Shown here: positions 1-4,498 of the stretch, piece after piece
How positions within the stretch are numbered: the stretch's first letter is position 1
How the letters are laid out: every line of letters begins with the position of its first letter
Assembly: GCA_023245115.1 (NCBI GenBank)
Contig: JAHFKX010000052.1
Location: forward strand, 1 to 5,908
Source: Candidatus Woesearchaeota archaeon
GTDB taxonomy: Archaea > Nanobdellota > Nanobdellia > UBA10117
Length of the DNA: 5,908 bases
Direction: 5' to 3'
The notes under the pieces: model-generated
What the model was told of the DNA's origin: nothing
The model's input: only the letters and a program-made list of their open reading frames with translations
Database searches by the model: none
Position numbers and translations under genes: made by a program

Positions 1-534
1 CTTAGGTTTACGATAGCATTTTCCACTATCCTGCCTGCATTTTTTGAAACATATGAACTATTCAAGTCGCTTCACTTATTTTCGCACACGCATTTACAGA
101 AAAAGCACAAAATAACAAAGATGTTTTTGTTTATGATGGTGGGCTTTGGCGTATTCTCCCTGCTAGCACCCATAATTATGCCTGACGTTTTTTTCCCGCT
201 GATTTGGTTTTCATTTTTCTTTTTACTCGATCCTATAAACTATTTGCACGGCGTACCGTCAATTATAAAACATCTTGAAGATAAAGATATGCAAACGCCC
301 GTCCTTTTAATGCTGACCACAGTCACACTTGGATTTTTATGGGAATTCTGGAATTACTGGTCAAACCTGAAATGGATTTACCATGTACCGAGGGTTGGTT
401 TCCTGAAAGTATTCGAGATGCCGGTGCTTGGCTACTTAGGCTACTTGCCTTTCGGGCTTTCTCTTTACTCAATGTATTATTTTGTTTACTCGCTGTTCAA
501 GCACAAAGGTCATTTACTGGAACACAAATTCTAA
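1..534 (+). CDS. Uncharacterised multi-pass membrane protein, 5' end outside window
   Basis: The reading frame is open from the first base of the window to the TAA at 532-534. The gene therefore probably starts upstream, and the ATG at 121 is more likely an internal methionine; 177 residues are visible. The protein is very hydrophobic and aromatic. Likely membrane segments, numbered from the window edge, lie near residues 42-60, 63-80, 98-118 and 140-165, and a further one may lie near 4-20. Recognisable patches are DPINYLHG (77-84), WEFWNYW (114-120) and a Gly/Pro/Tyr-rich stretch, FEMPVLGYLGYLPFG (138-152). These look like conserved family motifs, but I cannot name the family with confidence. 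The C-terminus is short, charged and presumably soluble. It is the only gene on the plus strand here and its stop directly abuts the stop of the convergent gene at 535. No function is assigned; the coding call rests on the long open frame and the coherent membrane-protein composition. Confidence 0.75.
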   Translation, partial: LRFTIAFSTILPAFFETYELFKSLHLFSHTHLQKKHKITKMFLFMMVGFGVFSLLAPIIMPDVFFPLIWFSFFFLLDPINYLHGVPSIIKHLEDKDMQTPVLLMLTTVTLGFLWEFWNYWSNLKWIYHVPRVGFLKVFEMPVLGYLGYLPFGLSLYSMYYFVYSLFKHKGHLLEHKF

Positions 535-1257
535 TCACGCACTTGTCTTTATTAATTTATACCATTCTGGAGCTTGGCTTTCGCAGGTTTGTATGCAATT
601 CCCCAAAACTTCATCTAAACTATCTTTATTTACGCGTGGGGCGCGCCTAATCATCCTAACAAAACCAGATGTTGATGCGAGATATGCGTTTACTTTTGCA
701 ATTATTACTTCGGAGTTTTTGCCAAGTGCAGTTGCCAAGTCTGCACCAATTCTTGCCGCATCAACATGTTTTATTGAATTTTCTAAAAGCGTTGCTGCTT
801 CCGGGTGTGTTTGCGCAACATAGCAATCCAGCATAACTTCTGCAAAATTGTGCATCATCATTCCACGCGAATAGTTTTTTGGTTCCAGTTTTGGAAATCG
901 CCTTGCCCACCAACTTCTCTCGCCGCCGAATGAAAACGCCTTTGGATTACGCCAATCGTACTTATCCCGCGATATATCATCGCCACCGTGGCTTATGACA
1001 TCAACTGCAGAATGTGTTAATACGCCAAGCGCAACATTCTTATTTATGTGCCTTGCAAGCGACCTTGCCCGAAGTACGGGATGCATATCCTGAAAAGTTA
1101 TGCCGCTTGTATCTGTGGGCTGCGGATTTAGAACTGCACTAATATAAGTACGCCAGCCACTGATACTTGCATCTGGGATAATTGCACCAACAATTATGTG
1201 TGGATCTTCTGTATCCAGTGCCTGCGACGCGATGTATGTGTGTGCTATTTGAAACAT
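535..1257 (-). CDS. Zinc-dependent phospholipase C / S1-P1 nuclease-like metal hydrolase
   Basis: A 240-residue protein with the scattered His/Asp pattern of the zinc-dependent phospholipase C and S1/P1 nuclease fold. Visible candidate metal ligands are His6 in the N-terminal AHTYIA, Asp29 in GAIIPD, the pair His82-x3-Asp86 in THSAVDVISH followed by His90, and His136-x3-Glu140 in MHNFAEVMLD. The HxxxD, H, HxxxE succession parallels the zinc ligands known in bacterial phospholipase C. The family cleaves phosphodiester bonds in phospholipids or nucleic acids. The substrate here cannot be told, and many archaeal members are uncharacterised. I see no clear signal peptide or membrane segment, so it may act in the cytoplasm, unlike the secreted bacterial enzymes. 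It is last in the minus-strand run, 34 bp after cbf5, with an AT-rich TATA-like stretch in that gap, so it may have its own promoter. Start: ATG at 1257, giving an N-terminus typical of the family. The fold call is moderate; that the gene is real is near certain. Confidence 0.8.
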   Translation of the reverse strand: MFQIAHTYIASQALDTEDPHIIVGAIIPDASISGWRTYISAVLNPQPTDTSGITFQDMHPVLRARSLARHINKNVALGVLTHSAVDVISHGGDDISRDKYDWRNPKAFSFGGERSWWARRFPKLEPKNYSRGMMMHNFAEVMLDCYVAQTHPEAATLLENSIKHVDAARIGADLATALGKNSEVIIAKVNAYLASTSGFVRMIRRAPRVNKDSLDEVLGNCIQTCESQAPEWYKLIKTSA

Positions 1258-1279
1258 ATGTCAGAGTAAACAGAAAGAC

Positions 1280-1287
1280 TTTAATAA
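1280..1287 (-). promoter_or_regulatory. Possible TATA box for the phospholipase C-like gene
   Basis: The minus strand reads TTATTAAA here, in the short gap after cbf5. Its centre is about 26-27 nt upstream of the ATG at 1257. That is the usual distance from an archaeal TATA box to the transcription start, so a leaderless transcript beginning at the ATG would fit. No Shine-Dalgarno sequence is seen before this ATG, which agrees. The region is AT-rich, so a chance match is quite possible. Confidence 0.35.
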
Positions 1288-1291
1288 CTTT

Positions 1292-2233
1292 CTAAACCAC
1301 CACAAAATCAGTCTTAATCGCCAGCCCCTTCTTGGCTTCCAGAATTTCCTCTGCGTCCATCTCCGCAATTCCGATTGCCAGCAGGTTTGACTTTGTGTCA
1401 AAAATTCCTACCACATCAAGTTTCTTTAATTCTGACGTGACTGCCACAATTCCCGGGGCGAAGACTGGCGAGCCATGCTTCAGATAATCAAGCGTGCCGT
1501 CATCTACATAAACCGCAGGCAAGTGCCCAACACATTCCTCTGGCGGCAAAACAACTTCTTGAATATATTTATCGCGCCTTGTTTCTTTGTATTTTTCAAA
1601 ATTTTCTTTTAATTCCTTCAAACTCACTGCGCCAGCAAGCTTGAGCGGGCCAGCCTGCAATCTAACCAGCGCAAACATATGCGCACCAATTCCTAAATCT
1701 TGCCCTAAATCATGAACCCATTTTCTGACGTAAGTGCCGTGCTGGCAACCCATCTCAAAAACTACTACGCGATCTCGAACATCGAGGATTTCGGCCCAAT
1801 AAATCTCTCTTTCTCTGGGACGGCGGGCGACTGCGGAAATTCTTGGTGGTGTTTGAATAATCTTGCCCGTAAATTTCTTAAACGCCTCTTCCAGCCTGTC
1901 GCGGCTGACTTCGCCATGCAATTTCATCGTTGTGCCGTATACTTTGCCGGCAATTGAAAGAACAGGTAGAACTTTAAGCGCCTTGCCGAGGCCGACTGGC
2001 AGCACGCCAGTGGTGATGGGATCAAGCGTACCGGCGTGACCGCACTTGGGCTGGCCAGTAATCGCGCGGACTTCGTTCACGACGTGGATTGACTTCGGGC
2101 CAGACGGCTTGTCCACGTTGATTATGCCAAACGCAAGAAGCTGTTCAGCAGTCCGAGGGGCAAGGTCGCGAATAACTACTTTACGCTTGAATAATAATTT
2201 GCGCTTGACTTGCTCGAATGGAAGCTGGTGCAT
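1292..2233 (-). CDS. cbf5: Cbf5/TruB-family tRNA/rRNA pseudouridine synthase
   Basis: A 313-residue archaeal Cbf5 (dyskerin family), the catalytic subunit of the H/ACA ribonucleoprotein. Guided by H/ACA RNAs with Nop10, Gar1 and L7Ae, it converts uridine to pseudouridine in rRNA; alone it can make tRNA pseudouridine 55. The catalytic motif GHAGTLDP is at residues 65-72, with the nucleophile Asp71. Also visible are DKPSGP (41-46), the GKVYG tyrosine (Tyr99), a SAVARRPREREIYW segment (133-146) and GTYVRKWVHDLG (166-177), all typical of the family. A C-terminal PUA domain spans about 238-313 (LPAVYVDDG onward). The length is slightly short but normal. Where most relatives read GPTSH after the first motif, this one has GPKSIH. 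The ATG at 2233 lies 5 nt after the stop of the duplicated agmatinase tail. In many archaea cbf5 directly follows L14e; here the ureohydrolase gene and a repeat element lie between them. No Shine-Dalgarno is seen. Confidence 0.95.
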   Translation of the reverse strand: MHQLPFEQVKRKLLFKRKVVIRDLAPRTAEQLLAFGIINVDKPSGPKSIHVVNEVRAITGQPKCGHAGTLDPITTGVLPVGLGKALKVLPVLSIAGKVYGTTMKLHGEVSRDRLEEAFKKFTGKIIQTPPRISAVARRPREREIYWAEILDVRDRVVVFEMGCQHGTYVRKWVHDLGQDLGIGAHMFALVRLQAGPLKLAGAVSLKELKENFEKYKETRRDKYIQEVVLPPEECVGHLPAVYVDDGTLDYLKHGSPVFAPGIVAVTSELKKLDVVGIFDTKSNLLAIGIAEMDAEEILEAKKGLAIKTDFVVV

Positions 2234-2238
2234 ATGCT

Positions 2239-2271
2239 TTACTTAATTAGTTCTAATAAAAGCCTTGCTGC
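2239..2271 (-). pseudogene. Duplicated C-terminal tail of the ureohydrolase gene (10 codons plus stop)
   Basis: Read on the minus strand, this stretch encodes AARLLLELIK followed by TAA. It aligns without gaps to the true end of the ureohydrolase, AARVLLELLK plus TAA (2403-2371), with 25 of 33 bases identical. Six of the eight differences are at third codon positions, and the two amino-acid changes (V/L and L/I) are conservative. The copy starts exactly where the palindromic element ends (GCGGTTCGG then GCAGCA), and its stop lies 5 nt before the cbf5 ATG. The frame runs back into the element until a TAG at 2332-2334 and has no ATG, so it is probably not translated independently. It looks like the original gene junction displaced by an insertion, or a tail brought in with the element. 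Confidence 0.75.
2254..2261 (-). promoter_or_regulatory. Possible TATA box for cbf5 inside the duplicated tail
   Basis: The minus strand reads TTTTATTA here, centred about 24-25 nt before the cbf5 ATG at 2233, a fitting distance for a leaderless archaeal transcript. The equivalent bases in the true ureohydrolase tail read GTGTTGTTA and are less TATA-like, so the copy has become more AT-rich at this point. Weak evidence, resting on composition and spacing alone. Confidence 0.3.
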
Positions 2272-2350
2272 CCGAACCGCGGAGGGGAAGGTATTCCCCT
2301 CCCCAGTTTGAGGGTCTTCCTTGACCCTCCCCTACTCCGCCTTCGGCGGA
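2272..2350 (-). repeat. Palindromic GC-rich element, copy B (between ureohydrolase gene and cbf5)
   Basis: A 79 bp element in an AT-rich gap. In minus-strand order it has a first hairpin TCCGCC-GAA-GGCGGA (2350-2336), a middle hairpin GAGGGTC/GACCCTC with a 6-nt loop (2329-2310), the block CAAACTG (2310-2304), a 9-bp hairpin GGAGGGGAA/TTCCCCTCC with a 4-nt loop (2302-2281), and the end block GCGGTTCGG (2280-2272). Copy A at 4400-4477 has the same order, the same 25-nt spacing between first hairpin and CAAACTG, and the same end blocks, but different stem sequences that still pair internally. It lies 20 nt after the ureohydrolase stop and is followed directly by a second copy of that gene's tail. 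It has no coding capacity. It could be a small non-autonomous mobile element or a structured RNA. Confidence 0.8.
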
Positions 2351-2370
2351 ATTTCTAACACACTAAAATA

Positions 2371-3156
2371 TTATTTTAGCAGTTCTAACAACACTCTTGC
2401 TGCTAATCTTGCAGTAGTATTATTCACATCCTTCGGCGGCGAAACTTCAACAATGTCAAACCCGCGGACTTTCTTGGTGGCCTTTAAAAAATTCAGCAAA
2501 TATAATAGATGCTGCGGCAGCACTCCGGCAGGCTCTGGCCAGCCAGTGCCAGGCGCAAAGGCGGGATCGATTACGTCAATGTCAATTGAGATATAGATAT
2601 TATCAACAGTTTTTGCAAAATCTTTTATGTAGCTTAGAACTGCTTTTGGCGCATTTTCTGCATAAAACATATCGGCAAGATTAAACCACATTTTTCCAGT
2701 AATAAATTTTTGCTCTTTATCTGTGAAGTTTCTCGCCCCGATGTGCAAGATGTTTTTTCCAAAAAGTTTTTCATTCACAACTGTCCGCAAAACATCTTCA
2801 TGCGTTGGCGGCAGGAAATCATCTTGGCAGTCAAAGTGTGCATCAAAGTAAATCAGCCCGGATTTTTTTGGAAATTTCTTCGCAAACGCTTTCATTAAAC
2901 CATAAGAAACAGAGTGGTCGCCGCCAAGGCCAATAACAAAATTCTTTTTTTTATATTCTGCTGATGCGGTTGATTCGACTTCTTTGTGCATCGCAGCAAA
3001 ATCATTTGTTTCCTTTACTTGTAACCAACTGGCTTTGGGAAATAAAAATAAACTCTCTGCCTCATTTTGAATCGCACCCGGCCCTAGCGCAGCCCCTCTG
3101 CGGGCTTGCTCAACAATACATTTATCAAACGGAATTTTAATTATGCTAGCTTGCAT
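2371..3156 (-). CDS. Arginase/agmatinase-family ureohydrolase
   Basis: A 261-residue cytosolic enzyme of the ureohydrolase family, which uses two manganese ions to split a guanidino group, usually releasing urea. The complete set of metal ligands is visible: His81 in GGDHSVSYG, Asp105, His107 and Asp109 in DAHFD, and Asp192 and Asp194 in SIDIDVIDP. The glutamate Glu237 in DIVEVSPP is also present. The substrate-loop motif reads PGTGWPEPAG (202-211), where many agmatinases have PGTGTPEPGG, so the Thr-to-Trp change could alter substrate. Agmatinase (agmatine to putrescine, polyamine synthesis) is the most likely activity; arginase or another guanidino hydrolase cannot be excluded. The ATG at 3156 lies 2 nt after the L14e stop (TAGTTATG), so the gene is embedded in the ribosomal operon. 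Its last codons are repeated at 2271-2239 beyond the palindromic element. The length is slightly short for the family, but no core motif is missing. Confidence 0.92.
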   Translation of the reverse strand: MQASIIKIPFDKCIVEQARRGAALGPGAIQNEAESLFLFPKASWLQVKETNDFAAMHKEVESTASAEYKKKNFVIGLGGDHSVSYGLMKAFAKKFPKKSGLIYFDAHFDCQDDFLPPTHEDVLRTVVNEKLFGKNILHIGARNFTDKEQKFITGKMWFNLADMFYAENAPKAVLSYIKDFAKTVDNIYISIDIDVIDPAFAPGTGWPEPAGVLPQHLLYLLNFLKATKKVRGFDIVEVSPPKDVNNTTARLAARVLLELLK

Positions 3157-3158
3157 AA

Positions 3159-3506
3159 CTATTTGCTTTTGGGCTTAGCAACTTTCTTTGCGGCAGGCTT
3201 TGCTTCTTTAACTGCTAGCTTTTCTTCTTTCGCTGGTGCCTTGGCTGTTTTTTGCTTTGCAAGTGCCTTCGGCAAAACCTTTACTCCGAGGGATTGCAGC
3301 GCCTTGGCAACTTCATCGTGGCTGGCCCCTTCTTTTATATTCGCTTTTTGGCCCAGGAACTGCAAATGGTCTACGTTACACTTCCTTCTGCGCGTATTGC
3401 CATCGACTAGAACAAAGTTTTTGTCAACAACTTGGACTACGACACATTCTTTACCTGCATCCCTTCCAGCGATTTTAACAGCTAATCTTCCTAATTCAGC
3501 AACCAT
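3159..3506 (-). CDS. rpl14e: Large-subunit ribosomal protein eL14 (L14e)
   Basis: A 115-residue archaeal/eukaryotic-type ribosomal protein with a KOW/SH3-like barrel. The N-terminus ELGRLAVKIAGRDAGKECVV and NFVLVDG match the family core, followed by RRRKCNVDHLQFL. The last 35 or so residues are a Lys/Ala-rich tail (AKAPAKEEKL to KPKSK), low in complexity and probably an rRNA-binding extension. Start choice: ATG at 3506 gives MVAELGR, which fits the family. A TTG at 3512, in frame and overlapping the L34e stop, would add two residues and is better spaced (6 nt) from the AAGGAG at 3524-3519; the ATG is 12 nt from it. The gene follows L34e directly. In many archaea a cytidylate kinase gene sits between these two, and none is present here. 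Confidence 0.93.
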   Translation of the reverse strand: MVAELGRLAVKIAGRDAGKECVVVQVVDKNFVLVDGNTRRRKCNVDHLQFLGQKANIKEGASHDEVAKALQSLGVKVLPKALAKQKTAKAPAKEEKLAVKEAKPAAKKVAKPKSK

Positions 3507-3508
3507 TT

Positions 3509-3841
3509 TCAAACATAGCTCCTTAATGAAATTGGGATTTCCTCAGGCCTGATTTCGTTGAACTTTAATTGTACCCGCAACATTACAATCTTACGCGTGC
3601 ATGCGGAGCACAATACTCCGCCGAATGGCCTTTCCGGCCTTCGCTCTGATTTTGCGCGTTTCCTTACTTCTGACGGGCGGCCCCTGATAACGCCGTGCAA
3701 CTCTGCGCCACAAATGCCGCATTTTGGCTTCGAAGGCTTGCCGTAGGTATAATGTGTAACTGTATCTGAGCTTGGCACTCTAACTCTAATTTTCTTCAGA
3801 CTGAATGACTTGCGGGGTTTCCCCCTTGTTTCGAATACCAT
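3509..3841 (-). CDS. rpl34e: Large-subunit ribosomal protein eL34 (L34e)
   Basis: A 110-residue eL34 found in archaea and eukaryotes, absent from bacteria. The diagnostic core is clear: KPSKPKCGICGAELHGV, then RGRPSEVRKRAKS and RPERPFGGVLCSACTRKIV. CGIC and CSAC supply four cysteines of a zinc ribbon. The basic N-terminus (RGKPRKSFSLKKIRVRVPS) fits rRNA binding. It runs about 20 residues beyond the usual archaeal end near RKIV, with an additional tail FNEIRPEEIPISLRSYV. Start: ATG at 3841, giving MVFETRGK; an in-frame TTG at 3847 would add two residues. It begins 12 nt after the EMC3-like stop, and its TGA lies 2 nt before the L14e ATG, so translation is likely coupled. No strong Shine-Dalgarno precedes it. 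Confidence 0.95.
   Translation of the reverse strand: MVFETRGKPRKSFSLKKIRVRVPSSDTVTHYTYGKPSKPKCGICGAELHGVIRGRPSEVRKRAKSERRPERPFGGVLCSACTRKIVMLRVQLKFNEIRPEEIPISLRSYV
3519..3524 (-). promoter_or_regulatory. Ribosome binding site AAGGAG before L14e
   Basis: The minus strand reads AAGGAG inside the last codons of L34e. The distance from GGAG is 6 nt to the TTG at 3512 and 12 nt to the ATG at 3506, so this site bears on which L14e start is used. Apart from the one before secY it is the only convincing Shine-Dalgarno in the operon. Confidence 0.5.
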
Positions 3842-3853
3842 GTTCAAACTCGA

Positions 3854-4354
3854 CTAAACTACCTTTAAAAGCTTTTTAAAAATAGTTGTGAATATAAGTG
3901 AAAAGATAATGTACGTCCCAACGAATCCCAAATATGGTTTTCCGAAAAAATTGAACGGAAGCGGTATTACTATAGAATTATTAAACACTTTGTAAAGCAG
4001 ATTAAATATTATCAAAAACGGAATTATTGTGATTATCATTGGCCGAAATGCCTGTGGCATGAGTTTCGAGTTAAGTTCCATTATTTTGTTTTGCAACTCA
4101 AGTGCTTTCTGTGGATTGTCCTTGCTGGCCTTTATCTGGTCCTGATACTTTTTAATGTCCTCGCGAATCTGCCGCATCATTGCCTGGTCAGTAAAATACT
4201 TTGTGACGAGCATACTTGTAAATGACAATACTATTGCCACAATAATTATCAAAATAATCGGCGGAATTCCGAACAGGTGTGGGGCTGCATGTACTAAGTT
4301 GGCTGCCGTTGTATTTGTTACCTCTGTCATATTTGCCATTTTTATTAATCTCAT
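3854..4354 (-). CDS. EMC3/TMCO1-like (DUF106) membrane insertase, archaeal Oxa1-superfamily protein
   Basis: A 166-residue membrane protein of the archaeal DUF106/EMC3-TMCO1 family, which belongs to the Oxa1/YidC/Get1 superfamily of membrane-protein insertases. Three membrane segments are visible, near residues 31-52 (PPIILIIIVAIVLSF), 106-124 (MIITIIPFLIIFNLLYKVF) and 141-162 (GFVGTYIIFSLIFTTIF). Between the first two lies a charged helical region, about 55-97, with coiled-coil character, the cytosolic arm typical of the family. The archaeal protein is known to contact ribosomes and is thought to help insert nascent membrane proteins, which suits its place after secY and before ribosomal genes. 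The ATG at 4354 overlaps by one base (TAATG) the stop of the duplicated SecY tail, so this is probably the ancestral secY/EMC3 junction. Internal ATGs at 4339 and 4330 are alternative starts. The adenylate kinase gene often found between secY and this gene in archaea is missing. Confidence 0.92.
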   Translation of the reverse strand: MRLIKMANMTEVTNTTAANLVHAAPHLFGIPPIILIIIVAIVLSFTSMLVTKYFTDQAMMRQIREDIKKYQDQIKASKDNPQKALELQNKIMELNSKLMPQAFRPMIITIIPFLIIFNLLYKVFNNSIVIPLPFNFFGKPYLGFVGTYIIFSLIFTTIFKKLLKVV

Positions 4355-4398
4355 TAATCTGGCGCTATTACTTTTTTCAAAGCTGGGTGCATCTCAAA
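4354..4398 (-). pseudogene. Duplicated C-terminal tail of secY (14 codons plus stop)
   Basis: The minus strand encodes FEMHPALKKVIAPD and TAA, against the true SecY end FEMHPALRKVIAPD and TAA (4543-4499). It aligns without gaps with 38 of 45 bases identical. Six of the seven differences are silent third-position changes and the seventh is Arg to Lys. The copy starts one base after the palindromic element's GCGGTTCGG. Its stop overlaps the ATG of the EMC3-like gene (TAATG), the kind of overlap expected of an original secY/EMC3 junction. The excess of silent changes means this is not simply a neutral copy decaying after a recent duplication. Confidence 0.85.
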
Positions 4399-4497
4399 GC
4401 CGAACCGCAAGGGGGCTCTGCCCCCTTTCAGTTTGTGGCGACTTCCTGATATCCCCTGTGTACGGCCCATGGCCGTACTTAATTTTAGTTCACTCAT
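4354..4497 (-). CDS. Possible 47-residue coupled ORF ending in a SecY-like tail
   Basis: An open frame starts at the ATG at 4497, one base after the secY stop (TAAAATG), crosses the palindromic element and ends with FEMHPALKKVIAPD. Its stop overlaps the next ATG. The encoded peptide starts MSELKLSTAMGRTQG, is basic in the middle and has no membrane segment, so it is not a SecG/Sec61-beta subunit. Termination-reinitiation from secY through this frame into the EMC3-like gene is possible on position alone. Against it: the central part is simply translated palindromic repeat, and the same frame is closed by a stop in the other element copy. It may be an accidental frame through the insertion. Confidence 0.25.
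   Translation of the reverse strand: MSELKLSTAMGRTQGISGSRHKLKGGRAPLRFGFEMHPALKKVIAPD
4400..4477 (-). repeat. Palindromic GC-rich element, copy A (between secY and EMC3-like gene)
   Basis: A 78 bp element. In minus-strand order it has a hairpin TACGGCC/GGCCGTA with a 3-nt loop (4477-4461), a 25-nt linker holding AGGGGATATCAGGAAG, the block CAAACTG (4435-4429), an 8-bp hairpin AAGGGGGC/GCCCCCTT with a 3-nt loop (4427-4409), and the end block GCGGTTCGG (4408-4400). Order, spacing and the unpaired blocks match copy B at 2272-2350. The stems do not match in sequence but pair within each copy. Copy B's middle hairpin is not clearly kept here. The element begins about 20 nt after the secY stop and is followed at once by a second copy of the secY tail. 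It sits where adk is found in many archaea. Confidence 0.8.
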
Positions 4498-4498
4498 T

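Noticed and set aside
339..823. Plus-strand frames overlapping the left-edge membrane protein and the phospholipase C-like gene
   Set aside because: They are out of frame with, or antisense to, the better-supported genes at 1-534 and 535-1257 and have no recognisable motifs.
2272..2350. A tRNA or tRNA fragment, because GCGGTTCG resembles a T-arm
   Set aside because: No acceptor stem, D-arm or anticodon arm can be folded in the right order, and the conserved hairpins do not match cloverleaf spacing.
2336..2352. A plus-strand intrinsic terminator (TCCGCC-TTC-GGCGGA followed by ATTT)
   Set aside because: No plus-strand gene ends nearby, the T run is short and broken, and the hairpin is better explained as part of the repeat element.
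2272..4477. A CRISPR array or tandem repeat
   Set aside because: There are only two copies about 2 kb apart, with no regular spacers.
4354..4497. A SecG/Sec61-beta subunit gene downstream of secY
   Set aside because: The 47-residue frame has no membrane segment and consists of translated repeat element plus a SecY tail.
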